This document shows, one piece after another, positions 49,001 to 58,296 of a DNA stretch of 64,000 nucleotides. The stretch comes from Bacteroidetes bacterium UBA7662 (GTDB lineage: Bacteria > Bacteroidota > Bacteroidia > UBA7662): assembly GCA_002483345.1 (NCBI GenBank), contig DLHS01000018.1:255776-319775 (forward strand), in the 5' to 3' direction. Within the stretch, counting starts at the first letter, position 1, and every line of letters begins with the position of its first letter. The notes beneath the pieces were generated by a model. The model saw only the letters and a list, made by a program, of their open reading frames with translations. It did no database searches and was not told the origin of the DNA. The position numbers were made by a program, and so were the translations under genes.

Positions 49001-51167
49001 TACCTACCCTGGCAAATTTTATGGCCATAGGGTTGTAAAAATCATTGTAGTCACTGGTGAGTATACCCGGAATGTAATTATTGCTGTTACTGTGTCTGTT
49101 AATACAAAAATTTCTCAATTCAAAACCTGGAGGAAAATTAGCAGCAGAATTAACCCTAAATACGTTGTTTACAAACGAAAATGCACTGAACGCAGGCGTT
49201 CCCGAGGTAAAATCACTAATTGTAATCAACGCATCCTCATTACTACTGGAATCACGAACACTTGATATGATATTAAACGAGTTATTAAAAACTTCTAATG
49301 AACCAGGCCCTCCCAAAAGACTTACAGCTGCCGACTCTATGCGGATTGCTGTTGGCGTGAGGGTGCTAGCGTAATGTACACTGACAACATTGTTAAATAC
49401 TTTGTTGTTCGATCCTGAAAAATCTCCTATTTCGAAGCAATCAGATCTCAATGTGCCGTATATTCTATTATTCGACAAGGTTATATTGCTCGACCTATTT
49501 ACACGCATGCCGCTTCCACCATTACCTCCTGAAGTAGCCAGTGCCATGTTATTATCAATATTTACCCGGTTACATTTTTCTAAAGTTATAGGTGTTGAGT
49601 AAGTATTCTCAAATGTGTTGTTAATAATGTCTATTCCTGCTGAAATCCCCACCGGATCTGCAAAAACCTCTACTCCACGATTCCCAAGTTTAAACTCATT
49701 ATTAGAAATTAGAACATTATCACAATCAGAAGATAAAAATAACAGATTATTGTCTGCCCCATTTGTCCCTGGCATTCCGATTAATTTACAGCCTGTCAAC
49801 GCAAAATTATCGGCATCTTTTAGAATAATATTATTGTTTTCTGGGGCAGGAATGGGCGATGAGTCAGTCCTAACGAATGTAAGGCCATTTAGGGTCACAT
49901 TTGGTGTCTGTGTAACTTTAAATACAGGACCTGCTCCGCCATTATGAATAATCACAGAATCTGCGTTCCCCGAAGCTGTCAAAAAACTTATGCTGTTTGT
50001 CTGACTTCCTGCTACATCGCTCAAAGTAAAATTGCCGGTATAAGTTCCATTAGCCAGTGAAAATTGAACCGATCCGGCTATACCACTGCAATTAAGGGTA
50101 TCAATAACGTCATTTAAGGACTGGAAATCGGCAGAAGGTCCACCAACTGTATACACACCTCCAGCTAAGGCTGTACCACAATAATTCACGACCAAAGTAT
50201 CATTAACCGGATATATATCTGCACCCGCCCCATTCAGGTTGGTCACCCATACTTTCAGTTCAAATGCTCCTCCTGAGGCTGGCATGGTAATCGGGTTCGT
50301 GAATGAATGTTGTAAGAAATTGTCAGGCGTCAGATTACCCGTCCAGCTTTCTATTACAGGTGTTCCATTATTAAGGCTATAGCCAATATTAGCCGATGTT
50401 ATGGCCGAGTTGCCTCCGTTAAAAAAACGCAGACTTACCGGTACAGAAGCACCTGCGGATACCGGGTAAACCGGCGACAGTATTTCCTGTACGCCTGCCT
50501 CAGCCCCTGGAAAAAGATAGTAAATACGTATGTTGGGCCGATTATTACTACGATTAGCTGCAAAATTTACAGTTGCCAGGTTGGGATTATAACTTGTGGC
50601 CGTCACTCCTGCAGCCAAACCTGGTTTGTTTTCATATTGAAAACGGATTAACCCAGTACCCTGCCCCAGACCAAAATACCGGGCAAGTACCTTCAGATTC
50701 CCTCCAGTATAGGTAAAATAGTTTGCAGGTTGCAATGAATGAGCTATCCAGCCTCCACCTGCAGGTAAAGAATAATCACTATCAATTCTAACGGCAGTAG
50801 CTGAGGCAAGATGGCTGCTGAAGTTATTTCCGGTGGTAATAGGTATAGTAGCATCCCCTGTATTGGCCATGTATAGATTAAGGATATCACCTCCATTAAT
50901 ACTGGGTGCCCCACTCTCTGCCTGCCAGTCTAAGCGTGTGATTATAGCCCCGTTAGGTAAGCCAAGTTCTGTAGATCCGAACAAATAAACATAATTGGCA
51001 CTGAATGGCGGAGCAGTCGGACTAACTATTTCATTGACTTGCTGAAACACCGGACCATAAAAATGAGATTGCTGAGCCGTGTTCATACCTATCTGATTGT
51101 AATGCTGCGCATCAACAGAGAGGTAAGCACTCAACATTCCGATAAGAATGAGGTAAAATTTTTTCAT
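46044..51167 (-). CDS. Giant exported protein: two right-handed beta-helix domains, Cys repeats and T9SS type A sorting domain
   Basis: This 1707-residue protein has a signal peptide (1-20) and a beta-rich region (20-320). Two beta-helix domains, at about 330-790 and 895-1370, each open with a G-x-YT-x-GGPSAD/TSD motif and continue with NosD/PbH1-like 'NNIIxxN' repeats. Three ~50-residue repeats (about 1400-1555) each contain 'ICQG ... GGQTLTTAG-Y ... GCDST'. The last ~80 residues (KLYPNPSTGVVHIAF through RRFLISR) are the type A sorting domain. Beta-helices often bind or cleave polysaccharides. The function is unknown. The DNA is AT-richer than the flanks. Confidence 0.85.
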   Translation of the reverse strand: MKKFYLILIGMLSAYLSVDAQHYNQIGMNTAQQSHFYGPVFQQVNEIVSPTAPPFSANYVYLFGSTELGLPNGAIITRLDWQAESGAPSINGGDILNLYMANTGDATIPITTGNNFSSHLASATAVRIDSDYSLPAGGGWIAHSLQPANYFTYTGGNLKVLARYFGLGQGTGLIRFQYENKPGLAAGVTATSYNPNLATVNFAANRSNNRPNIRIYYLFPGAEAGVQEILSPVYPVSAGASVPVSLRFFNGGNSAITSANIGYSLNNGTPVIESWTGNLTPDNFLQHSFTNPITMPASGGAFELKVWVTNLNGAGADIYPVNDTLVVNYCGTALAGGVYTVGGPSADFQSLNDVIDTLNCSGIAGSVQFSLANGTYTGNFTLSDVAGSQTNSISFLTASGNADSVIIHNGGAGPVFKVTQTPNVTLNGLTFVRTDSSPIPAPENNNIILKDADNFALTGCKLIGMPGTNGADNNLLFLSSDCDNVLISNNEFKLGNRGVEVFADPVGISAGIDIINNTFENTYSTPITLEKCNRVNIDNNMALATSGGNGGSGMRVNRSSNITLSNNRIYGTLRSDCFEIGDFSGSNNKVFNNVVSVHYASTLTPTAIRIESAAVSLLGGPGSLEVFNNSFNIISSVRDSSSNEDALITISDFTSGTPAFSAFSFVNNVFRVNSAANFPPGFELRNFCINRHSNSNNYIPGILTSDYNDFYNPMAIKFARVGTGDIDSLVQWRTQTGQDANSFIADPLFFRDDIIIPLPGSPILAAGIPVAGITTDVNGNSRSATAPSIGAYERAINIPQQDIYAYEVISPTVAAAIPGSVHGVAYRFINYGYDTLRTANMHYQFANGPIITEVFNGNLAFGDTADFYFSSSLTLPMTGTPLLSIWSSLPNGQTDSLSSNDSLTFTFCLPIPAGTYTMGGPTSDYPDLPELFKILACAGISGPVTFSADFPGNTLNRTIDIYAIPGASAVNTVVFDGQGDTLTYAASGLFAITRMVLFDGARHVTLKNFYIKPLNSTYLRGIQLRNGADSNVIEHNIIDLSSAIGRSDNIGIVTSASTDQSSRYSANEANYNLIHSNLIRGGYTGIQLTSTSDNNIISNNEITDFDEYGIYMDSALNNLVENNDVHRTDWAEDESFGFIGIYLTGNTSGTIVRNNRFHDSHTSAGDNDTSHAIGIDLTNNNPGSILEPGRNYVYNNLIYNLNNSKEHTVGVYTRAAHRAEIINNTIVLDHIAARSGPAEGIRLDGIVTDMVIKNNNVVVKKGGSGWKLGMLIKDTLSNTTFTSDNNNFYVDAPGSIQQGPVGLADTLGFFGIINSVTAFPTLADWQNQTRIAGSYDSLSVSVDPLFRVPAYPDYVPNHSALNGSALPVSYVTTDFSGALRDAQFPDMGAHEFCPSTTDSVSMGICQGTSLVFGGQTLTTAGVYSGLFQNATGCDSTVILTLQVSNVITTNITAAICQGDSYTFDSQTLTTAGTYTNTYQTGTGCDSTVSLQLSVNPVHSAATTATICQGAVYDFGGQSLTTSGTYNNTFQNSFGCDSVIALTLTVTPVDTAVNVNGLTLTANASNATYQWLNCNSLSPLAGATNRDYTVSLNGNYAVIVTQNGCVDTSNCYQFTNVGVDEIVGMSDIKLYPNPSTGVVHIAFELAAADPIHLQVLDARGRKVYVQQLEVNAGANLFALNLDLAEGMYAVIIKSQKGEQTVRRFLISR

Positions 51168-51491
51168 TTGAAAACCTTTTAAGTTTAGAGGAAGGATAGA
51201 TTTCGTTTGACGGTACCTTTTGGCAATCGTCTATTCCAAAACTACCCAAGCCTCATGGCAAAGCACTATTTTGGCTAAGGACAAAAAGAGGACAATATAA
51301 AATACTGAATATCAGATAATTGCATTTTTATAAAAAAAGCAAAGTAATGTTTCACATCATCTGATGACGTAAAAATGACATTTTAGCAAACTCACAAAAT
51401 TAGCCCTGTCCTATCTCTGATAAAATAACAGCTTTTTTTACCGGAAGATCATCCATAAGCATCAACAGAAACAACCAATGAGGCAAGAATA
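51168..51491. other. Intergenic control region of the surface-protein island
   Basis: This 324-bp gap holds no gene. On the minus strand TAGTTTTG (51237-51244) is a -7 box about 70 nt upstream of the beta-helix ATG. A perfect palindrome CATCATCTGATG lies at 51355-51366, and a run of A/T follows the regulator's stop. The palindrome is a candidate operator for the LuxR-type regulator just upstream; this is inference. Confidence 0.45.
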
Positions 51492-53291
51492 TCAGGAGAA
51501 AACAGCCTCTTCCTCTTGTTTTCCTGTACCTCCATACGGTGTATCCTGTAACTCATTCACCAAAGCCAGCATTTCTTTGTGATTACTGAACCCAAGTTTT
51601 TTTCTAAGCCGCCACCTGGTTTTCCGTACCGAAGGTATATTAATACCCAACATGCTTGCTATCTCCGGTACAGCCAGGTTCAGTCGGGCCAAAACCAGGA
51701 AGCGGATTTCAGAGGCGGTTAAATCTGGTAGTTCGTGTTGCAACACCTGAATAAAGCCGGGATGCACTTTTTCAAACAATCGTTTGAATTCAATCCAGTC
51801 TTCTTCTGTCAGAATAATGGAGTCGTACAATTGCTCCAGTAACTGTACATTTTTGGATTTCTCAGCATCGTTAAGTGCTGAAACCGGATGTTGTATCTCC
51901 AGCTTTTCCTGCATTTGTTCAATCAGGCGATTTTTCTCCCGTATCCCCTCAATAAAAAAGGTGAGCTTATTCCGGTAGTTTCTGGCTTGTTCTTCTGCCC
52001 TTTGCTTTTCAAGCAACAGAATGTGCTGTTTCCTGCGCTGGCGCATCCTGAGACTGTAGAGCATACCACTTAAAAGTAGCAATACAAGTCCCGAAATAAT
52101 CCAGCTTGAATTCCTTAAAATACGCTGCCGGCTGTTTTCTTTTTCAAGCAGTTTTTTTTCAGTCATATAGCTTTCGGCTGCCAACTGCGCTTCCTGATTA
52201 ATCAACATAACAGCACCATTTTGTTCAATGACTTTTTCCCTCAAATCAACAAAAGAATCCAGATAAAGATTGGCTGTAGCGAACTGCCTTTCAAGCTGGT
52301 AAAGCCTTGCTAAATGCTTGTAGTAAGCTGTCATAGTCTCATCGCTTGTAATAGGATATCTTGCAATATATTCCTGAAGTTCCTGCTTTTTGGACCGTGC
52401 ATCTGTAAGATTGTTCATAGCCAGATCTACTCGAATCCCCTCCAGCAATGCTCTGGTAGCACAGTTATGACAGCCATTTTTAACATTCAGTTGCCAGGCC
52501 TGCTCTATCAAAGGTTTGGCTGTTTCATAATCACCCTTTTCTGCATAGGTAATTGCAATATTAGCAACATAAAAACCTAAAAAAGCAGCAGAATCTGAAC
52601 TCTCCCTAGCTAATTGAAGAGCTTTACGGAAATGATACAAAGCAGAATCGTAGTTATGCCTTCCTTTCCATATTTTACCCATAGTGTTATGGAGTGTATG
52701 ATCTGTTTCCTTGTCAGATTCACTGTAAACCATGGCCTTTTGCATATAAAAAAAAGCCTTGTCATAATTTTCAAACATGAAATATACTTCTGCAATTCTA
52801 TGAAGTGGCAGGTATATATTCTCGTAATTCTCAAAACCAATATCTTCAAGCAATTTGAAAGATTTAACGAGGTAAGTAACGCCCTCCTTAACCTCCCCAA
52901 CTTCTACAAGCATATATCCTAACCCATTATTCATACGAGCTATGTAGTGTTTCAGTTCATAGGCTTCTGCCAGTTCCAGAGCTTGACGGTAATAGTTCAA
53001 AGCAACAGGGGGGCATATCCTGTTAAAGAAATCAATATGATATTCTGCTTTTTTTATTATTGTATTTACTTCAAGCTCTTTATGATTATTCGTGCGGGCA
53101 ATTTTTATGAGCTCATCCAAAGCTGACATGGCTTCAGCTGTATCAAGCTGCATCACTTTTGCTTTGTATATTTTTTTAGACAGTTCTATTCGCTCTGCCT
53201 TGGGGACCAAAAACAGGCTATCCCATACCCCTGCCTTTAACGGCATCACTGCCGTCATCGATAAGATTACTGCCAACAGGATTCTGTACAT
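51492..53291 (-). CDS. Membrane-anchored TPR regulator with LuxR-type DNA-binding domain
   Basis: This 599-residue protein has a signal peptide (residues 1-20, ending PLKA). About seven tetratricopeptide repeats (70-330) form a periplasmic sensor. One membrane helix lies at about 390-410 (WIISGLVLLLLSGMLY), followed by a coiled coil and a C-terminal LuxR-like helix-turn-helix (520-585: 'LTASEIRFLVLARLNLAVPEIASMLGINIPSVRKTRWRLRKKLGF'). This puts a periplasmic sensor and a cytoplasmic DNA-binding domain in one chain. It lies 324 bp upstream of the beta-helix gene, which it probably controls. Confidence 0.85.
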   Translation of the reverse strand: MYRILLAVILSMTAVMPLKAGVWDSLFLVPKAERIELSKKIYKAKVMQLDTAEAMSALDELIKIARTNNHKELEVNTIIKKAEYHIDFFNRICPPVALNYYRQALELAEAYELKHYIARMNNGLGYMLVEVGEVKEGVTYLVKSFKLLEDIGFENYENIYLPLHRIAEVYFMFENYDKAFFYMQKAMVYSESDKETDHTLHNTMGKIWKGRHNYDSALYHFRKALQLARESSDSAAFLGFYVANIAITYAEKGDYETAKPLIEQAWQLNVKNGCHNCATRALLEGIRVDLAMNNLTDARSKKQELQEYIARYPITSDETMTAYYKHLARLYQLERQFATANLYLDSFVDLREKVIEQNGAVMLINQEAQLAAESYMTEKKLLEKENSRQRILRNSSWIISGLVLLLLSGMLYSLRMRQRRKQHILLLEKQRAEEQARNYRNKLTFFIEGIREKNRLIEQMQEKLEIQHPVSALNDAEKSKNVQLLEQLYDSIILTEEDWIEFKRLFEKVHPGFIQVLQHELPDLTASEIRFLVLARLNLAVPEIASMLGINIPSVRKTRWRLRKKLGFSNHKEMLALVNELQDTPYGGTGKQEEEAVFS

Positions 53292-53296
53292 ACCTA

Positions 53297-53304
53297 TAAA
53301 TATA
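53297..53304 (-). promoter_or_regulatory. -7 promoter element of the TPR/LuxR regulator
   Basis: TATATTTA on the minus strand, one mismatch from TAnnTTTG, ends 5 nt before the ATG at 53291. Confidence 0.4.
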
Positions 53305-53335
53305 GCTAATTATGCATATCAGGTGGGTTGGAGGA

Positions 53336-53704
53336 GGCGGAGATTTTGAGAGTCGAGAAGCGAGAGTTCGAGAAGGGGTAGCCTTGGTCGTAAATTTCAT
53401 CCTGAATCTAAAAGCGCTGTCCTTCTCACTCCGTGGCTTCGGGGGCCTCAGCCACCGGTATGGTACAACTGCTGAAGGGATGGTGCGACCTCCCCGCACC
53501 GGTAATTTCGGCTCCGCTCAGTCACCGGTGCTGCGCAACCGCTGAAGAGCTGGTGCCGATCGGTAAGATGCACCCAACACAATCTGTGTAAGCGCAGCGA
53601 GCACGCAGCCCCCACCCGAGCCTGTAAGGCTCAAACAAGCACGATGACCGAGTGGTGAGCCAAATCCATCTCGCCTCTCGCCTCTCAAAATCTCGATATC
53701 TACA
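53336..53704. mobile_element. ~369-bp inverted-terminal-repeat element (copy D)
   Basis: The left end GGCGGAGATTTTGAGAGTCG and right end, on the other strand, TGTAGATATCGAGATTTTGA are imperfect inverted repeats of the same family. The interior has several GC-rich hairpins and, near 53610-53650, a 'GAGCCTGTAAGGCTC' hairpin also present (as GAGCCCTACAGGCTC) in copy E. No open reading frame looks protein-coding. It lies between the regulator promoter and the accC terminator. Confidence 0.6.
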
Positions 53705-53740
53705 AAAAAACCGGCGCTGCAACGAATCACAGGCCGGTTT
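53704..53740 (-). terminator. Intrinsic terminator of the accB-accC cluster
   Basis: On the minus strand AAACCGGC pairs with GCCGGTTT (53708-53715 / 53733-53740), followed by seven T's. It lies 21 nt after the accC stop and overlaps the end of element copy D. Confidence 0.85.
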
Positions 53741-53760
53741 GGACAAACAAATAAGTAGGT

Positions 53761-55101
53761 TTAATCTTCCATCACCCACGTATTCATATACTGGGTATTG
53801 AAGTTCCCGGCACGGAAGTTTTCATCCTTCAGCATCTTCTGGTGGAAAGGAATGGTTGTTTTTACCCCTTCAATCACAAATTCGCTGAGGGCGCGTTCCA
53901 TGGTGGCAATGGCCTCGTCGCGGGTCTGGGCGATGGCGATTACCTTGGCAATCATCGAATCATAGAAAGGCGGGATGGTATAACCACTATAGATGTGGGT
54001 ATCAATGCGGATGCCGTGACCACCGGGTACGTGCAGGGTAGTGATTTTACCCGGGCTCGGACGGAAGTCGTTGTAGGGATCTTCAGCATTGATGCGGCAC
54101 TCGATGGCGTGCATTTTAGGGAGGTAGTTTTTGCCGCTGATGGGAATACCACTGGCGACTTTGATCTGCTCCTTGATGAGGTCATAGCTGATGATCTCCT
54201 CGGTCACCGGGTGTTCTACCTGGATGCGGGTGTTCATCTCCATAAAATAGAAGTTGCGGTGTTTGTCGACGAGGAACTCGATGGTTCCGGCGCCTTCATA
54301 ACCCACGGCCATGGCTCCTCTTACAGCCGCTTCGCCCATCCGCTGGCGGAGGTCGTCGGTCATGAAGGGAGAAGGGGCTTCTTCGATCAGCTTCTGGTGG
54401 CGGCGCTGAATGGAACAGTCCCGCTCGGAGAGGTGACAGGCCTTGCCGTACTGGTCGCCTACAATCTGAATCTCGATGTGACGGGGTTCTTCGATGAATT
54501 TCTCCATATAAAGTCCGTCGTTCGCGAAAGAGGCACCGGCTTCGCGCTTGGCCTGGTCGAACATGGTATCGAGGTCTTCGGCTTTCCAGATCACGCGCAT
54601 ACCCTTGCCACCACCACCGGCTGTTGCCTTGATAATGACGGGGTAACCGATCTTTTCGGCTGTTTTTTTGGCCGTTTCGATGTCTTCGAGCAAGCCTTCA
54701 CTGCCGGGTACCACGGGTACGCCGGCGGCTTTCATGGTTTCTTTAGCAGTGGCCTTGTCGCCCATGGAAGAGATGGACTCTGGCGACGGACCGATGAACT
54801 TGATGCCGTAATCGCGGCAGATTTCAGAGAATTTGGCATTTTCCGACAAAAAACCGTAGCCGGGATGGATGGCATCGGCATTGGTGATCTCGGCAGCAGC
54901 CAGAATGCTGGGAATATTGAGGTAAGAATCGGCGCTTTTGGGCGGACCAATACACACCGCTTCATCGGCAAAACGTACGTGGAGGCTCTCCCGGTCGGCA
55001 GTAGAATATACCGCTACCGTTTTGATGCCCATCTCCCGGCAGGTGCGGATGATGCGTAACGCGATTTCGCCTCGGTTGGCTATCAGAATTTTTTTGAACA
55101 C
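53761..55101 (-). CDS. accC: Acetyl-CoA carboxylase, biotin carboxylase subunit
   Basis: This 446-residue ATP-grasp enzyme carboxylates biotin on AccB, the first step of fatty-acid synthesis. It starts with GTG ([17 protein letters not shown]), has the glycine-rich ATP loop [11 protein letters not shown] near residue 165, and the '[14 protein letters not shown]' biotin-site motif. It pairs with accB upstream and is the last gene of the cluster, ending in a strong terminator. Carboxyltransferase subunits (accA, accD) are not in the window. Confidence 0.96.
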   Translation of the reverse strand: MFKKILIANRGEIALRIIRTCREMGIKTVAVYSTADRESLHVRFADEAVCIGPPKSADSYLNIPSILAAAEITNADAIHPGYGFLSENAKFSEICRDYGIKFIGPSPESISSMGDKATAKETMKAAGVPVVPGSEGLLEDIETAKKTAEKIGYPVIIKATAGGGGKGMRVIWKAEDLDTMFDQAKREAGASFANDGLYMEKFIEEPRHIEIQIVGDQYGKACHLSERDCSIQRRHQKLIEEAPSPFMTDDLRQRMGEAAVRGAMAVGYEGAGTIEFLVDKHRNFYFMEMNTRIQVEHPVTEEIISYDLIKEQIKVASGIPISGKNYLPKMHAIECRINAEDPYNDFRPSPGKITTLHVPGGHGIRIDTHIYSGYTIPPFYDSMIAKVIAIAQTRDEAIATMERALSEFVIEGVKTTIPFHQKMLKDENFRAGNFNTQYMNTWVMED

Positions 55102-55140
55102 GATAAGGGTTTTTAAGCGTTCAGCGATGGGTCAAGCGGC

Positions 55141-55617
55141 TTAAGCCGGATTAACCAGGAAAAGTGGCTGATCGTATTCAACCGGATTGGCGTTGTCGAC
55201 CAGGATTTTCACGATGGTACCACTGACCTCCGATTCAATCTCGTTGAACAACTTCATGGCTTCGATGATACAGACCACCTGGCCTTTTTCGACCTTGTCG
55301 CCTACTTTCACGAAAGCTTCTTTGTCGGGGCCGGCAGAACGGTAAAAAGTACCGATCATCGGCGATTTGATAGGAACACCACTGTCGGCAGCAGCGACGG
55401 GGGCTTCTGCCGCTGGTGCAGCAGCTGCTGGTGCAGCTACCGGAGCTGCCTGTACGGGCGGTGCCATCATCACAGGAGCCTGTTGCACATAAGCAATCTG
55501 TTCAGCCGGACGATCCGACTTGATTACGATTTTGAAACCGTCTTTTTCCAATTCTACTTCAGTCACACCCGACTTCGATACGAAGCGAATGAGGTCCTGT
55601 ATTTCTTTCAGATCCAT
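55141..55617 (-). CDS. accB: Acetyl-CoA carboxylase biotin carboxyl carrier protein
   Basis: This 158-residue protein has an N-terminal helix-rich region (1-45), a mobile Ala/Pro linker (about 48-80) and a C-terminal biotinyl domain whose EAMK motif places biotin on Lys122. It shuttles carboxyl-biotin between AccC and the carboxyltransferase. Gene order efp-accB-accC is a conserved Bacteroidota and wider bacterial arrangement. Confidence 0.96.
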   Translation of the reverse strand: MDLKEIQDLIRFVSKSGVTEVELEKDGFKIVIKSDRPAEQIAYVQQAPVMMAPPVQAAPVAAPAAAAPAAEAPVAAADSGVPIKSPMIGTFYRSAGPDKEAFVKVGDKVEKGQVVCIIEAMKLFNEIESEVSGTIVKILVDNANPVEYDQPLFLVNPA

Positions 55618-55638
55618 GGTTTTCTTGGTTAGTGGTTT

Positions 55639-56205
55639 TTATTTGACACGTTCTACGTAACGACCTTCAGCCGGATCTACCTTAATACGGTCGCCGGTAT
55701 TGACAAACAACGGCACATTGATGCTGTTGCCGGTTTCCAGGGTGGCCGGTTTCAGGGCATTGCCGGAGGCAGTATCGCCGCGAACACCGGGTTCGGTATA
55801 GGTAACTTCGTATTCGATGTGCTGTGGTAATTCACAGCCGAGTATGCTTTCGTCGTCGGTATTCACAAGCACCAGGCAGATGATACCTTCTTTGAGGAAG
55901 GCCGGGGCGTTGATGCGTGGTTTGTCGATGGTGATTTGTTCGAAAGTATCGCTGTCCATGAAGTGGTAACCGATATCATCGTGGTAGAGATACTGGTATT
56001 CGCGGGTTTCGATGCGCACAATGTCGATTTTGGCGCCTGCAGGGAAGGTATTCTCCAAAACCTGACCGGTGGTCATGCTTTTGAGTTTGGTACGCACAAA
56101 TGCGGCACCTTTGCCGGGTTTCACGTGCAGGAATTCCACGACCTTATAGATGTCGTGGTTGAATTTGATGCAGAGTCCGTTGCGGAATTCGGAGGTACTG
56201 GCCAT
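55639..56205 (-). CDS. efp: Translation elongation factor P
   Basis: This 188-residue protein relieves ribosome stalling at polyproline. The domain I loop 'HVKPGKGAAF' carries the tip residue Lys32, expected to be modified; the modification genes are not seen here. Domains II and III follow in full (ends 'GRYVERVK'). A -7 box (TATTTTTG) lies 36 nt upstream. Confidence 0.96.
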   Translation of the reverse strand: MASTSEFRNGLCIKFNHDIYKVVEFLHVKPGKGAAFVRTKLKSMTTGQVLENTFPAGAKIDIVRIETREYQYLYHDDIGYHFMDSDTFEQITIDKPRINAPAFLKEGIICLVLVNTDDESILGCELPQHIEYEVTYTEPGVRGDTASGNALKPATLETGNSINVPLFVNTGDRIKVDPAEGRYVERVK

Positions 56206-56241
56206 AGGGAATGCAAGTTATGATTTACGGGTATTCAGCGG

Positions 56242-56249
56242 CAAAAATA
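56242..56249 (-). promoter_or_regulatory. -7 promoter element of efp-accB-accC
   Basis: TATTTTTG on the minus strand matches TAnnTTTG, 36 nt before the efp ATG, just past the fabH stop. Confidence 0.5.
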
Positions 56250-56256
56250 AGCCTGA

Positions 56257-57255
56257 TTATTTCGGGTCGTATGCCCACTTCAAATAAAGTGCACCCCAGG
56301 TAAAGCCACCACCAAAGGCAGCCAGGATAAGGGTATCACCTTTTTTGAGCTTAGGTTCCCATTCCCATAAACAAAGGGGAATAGTACCATTGGTGGTATT
56401 GCCGTAGCGTTCGATGTTGATCATGGTCCGGTCTTCAGGTAATCCCATGCGTTCTCGGGTAGCATCGATGATGCGTTTGTTTGCCTGATGGGGCACCAGC
56501 CAGGTGACATCATCGGAAGTCAGGTTATTACGTTCCATGATATCAGCCGCGGTTTCGGCCATGTTGGTCACCGCAAACTTGAAGACGGTTTTACCTTCCT
56601 GGTAAACAAAATGTTCCTTGTTTTCAACCGTTTCGACCGATGCCGGTTTGGCTGAGCCACCGGCTTTCTGGTGGAGATAATGGCGGCCATTACCGTCGCT
56701 GCGCATGATGGAGTCAAGTACGCCGTTGCCTTCGGTATTGGGCTCAAGCAAAACAGCGCCACCGCCATCCCCAAAAATGATAGCAGTAGCGCGGTCTTCG
56801 AGGTTGAGGATAGAGGTCATTTTATCCGCCCCTACTATCACAACCTTTTTATACATACCGGCTTCAATGAATTTGGCACCGGTGGTGAGTCCGAACAAAA
56901 AGCCCGAACAGGCAGCAGACAAGTCGTAACCGGCTGCATTTTTTGCGCCGATTTTATCACAGATGATGTTGGCGGTTGCCGGAAATGCCATATCCGGTGT
57001 GGCGGTACAGCAGATAAGTAATTCGATTTCTTCAGGTTTCAGGCCTGTTTTGGCCATCAGCCCTTCTACGGCATGCACACCGATGTCGGAAGTAGCGGAT
57101 CCCGGCGTTTTGAAAAACCGGCGCTCCCGGATGCCGGTACGGGTTTGTATCCATTCGTCGTTGGTGTCCATGACCTTCATGAGGTCGAAATTGGTCACTA
57201 CGTCTTCGGGTGCCCAGGCATGAATGCCGGTGATGGCAGCGGTAATTTTTGTCAT
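56257..57255 (-). CDS. fabH: Beta-ketoacyl-ACP synthase III
   Basis: This 332-residue condensing enzyme starts fatty-acid synthesis from acetyl-CoA and malonyl-ACP. The catalytic triad is complete: Cys116 (AACSGF), His256 (VPHQAN) and Asn286 (YGNTTNGTIP). It follows plsX and rpmF in the conserved cluster. The cluster links lipid synthesis to ribosome and translation genes, which suggests growth-rate co-regulation. Confidence 0.96.
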   Translation of the reverse strand: MTKITAAITGIHAWAPEDVVTNFDLMKVMDTNDEWIQTRTGIRERRFFKTPGSATSDIGVHAVEGLMAKTGLKPEEIELLICCTATPDMAFPATANIICDKIGAKNAAGYDLSAACSGFLFGLTTGAKFIEAGMYKKVVIVGADKMTSILNLEDRATAIIFGDGGGAVLLEPNTEGNGVLDSIMRSDGNGRHYLHQKAGGSAKPASVETVENKEHFVYQEGKTVFKFAVTNMAETAADIMERNNLTSDDVTWLVPHQANKRIIDATRERMGLPEDRTMINIERYGNTTNGTIPLCLWEWEPKLKKGDTLILAAFGGGFTWGALYLKWAYDPK

Positions 57256-57344
57256 TACTTTCTTTCAGGAAATAAGCAAGCGGTCGCGTGTGACTTCCAC
57301 CGCAAACGGTCGTGCAAATTAGAACTTTTCAGCTTTATGCAAAA

Positions 57345-58283
57345 TCAATTAAAGGCTTCCCGAATCTTATCGGTCAGGCCCGAACCGGCAATCTCTACAG
57401 CATGCCGGATCATATTCTGTATGGCCAGGCCACTGGAGATGCCGTGACCAATGACTACAGGGGCGTTCAGACCTAAAATCGGGCTGCCACCATAATTTTC
57501 ATAATTAAAACGATCAAAGAATGGATCGGCCACCTGACGGTGCGTCACCAGCTCATGGAAGGATTCCGCCATTTTAATGAGCACGTTGCCGGTAAAGCCG
57601 TCACACACAATCACATCGGCCTTGTCGTTGAATAAATCCCTACCCTCTATGTTGCCGGTAAAGTTGAAAAATTCGTTGTCCTTCATCATTTTGAAGGCTG
57701 CCTGTGCCAGCAGATTACCTTTTTCATCTTCTTCCCCGATATTCATCAAACCAACACGCGGATTTTCAATTTTGAGAATCTGTCGTGCGTACAGATTACC
57801 GAGTATGCCGAACTGCAGCAGGCTGTCAGGACGGCAATCTGCATTGGCGCCAACATCGAGAATAAGGCCGTGCGTACCGTTTTCTTTGGGAACAAGAGAA
57901 GCAATGGCCGGACGTATCACACCCGGAATGGCTTTGACGGTGTACATGGCGCCTACCAGCATGGCACCGGTATTGCCTGCACCTGCAAAGGCATCGATTT
58001 TGCCGGCGCGTAAATACGAAAACCCGACCACAATGCTGGAGTCGGGGTTATGGGGGATGGCTTTGGTGGGATGTTCACCCATGGCAATGACCTGAGTGGT
58101 ATGCACCAGGGTCACACGACTCCCGTCGGCTCCGGCTTTCGCCAGACCGGCTTCGAGCGTCGGCTGGTCGCCAAAGAGCGTCAGCTGCACATCGGCAGGC
58201 AACGACTTCAACGCGCGAACAACCCCGTCGAGGGTGGTTTCCGGGGCGAAATCGCCCCCCATCATGTCAATGCCTATATTCAC
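57345..58283 (-). CDS. plsX: Phosphate acyltransferase PlsX
   Basis: This 312-residue enzyme makes acyl-phosphate from acyl-ACP for phospholipid synthesis. The N-terminal 'IGIDMMGGDFAPE' motif and the glycine-rich 'GNTGAMLVGAMY' segment are typical. The GTG at 58283 starts exactly at the conserved N-terminal strand and sits 13 nt after the rpmF stop; a longer reading would run through rpmF and is rejected. Confidence 0.94.
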   Translation of the reverse strand: MNIGIDMMGGDFAPETTLDGVVRALKSLPADVQLTLFGDQPTLEAGLAKAGADGSRVTLVHTTQVIAMGEHPTKAIPHNPDSSIVVGFSYLRAGKIDAFAGAGNTGAMLVGAMYTVKAIPGVIRPAIASLVPKENGTHGLILDVGANADCRPDSLLQFGILGNLYARQILKIENPRVGLMNIGEEDEKGNLLAQAAFKMMKDNEFFNFTGNIEGRDLFNDKADVIVCDGFTGNVLIKMAESFHELVTHRQVADPFFDRFNYENYGGSPILGLNAPVVIGHGISSGLAIQNMIRHAVEIAGSGLTDKIREAFN

Positions 58284-58296
58284 TGACCGGCTTTGG

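Noticed and set aside
53336..53704. Possible CRISPR-like repeat array
   Set aside because: Repeats are paired inverted termini and internal hairpins, with no evenly spaced direct repeats and no cas genes.
53842..55059. Long open frame (about 405 codons) on the + strand opposite accC
   Set aside because: It mirrors accC codon usage, lacks a recognisable domain or start signal, and accC is certain.
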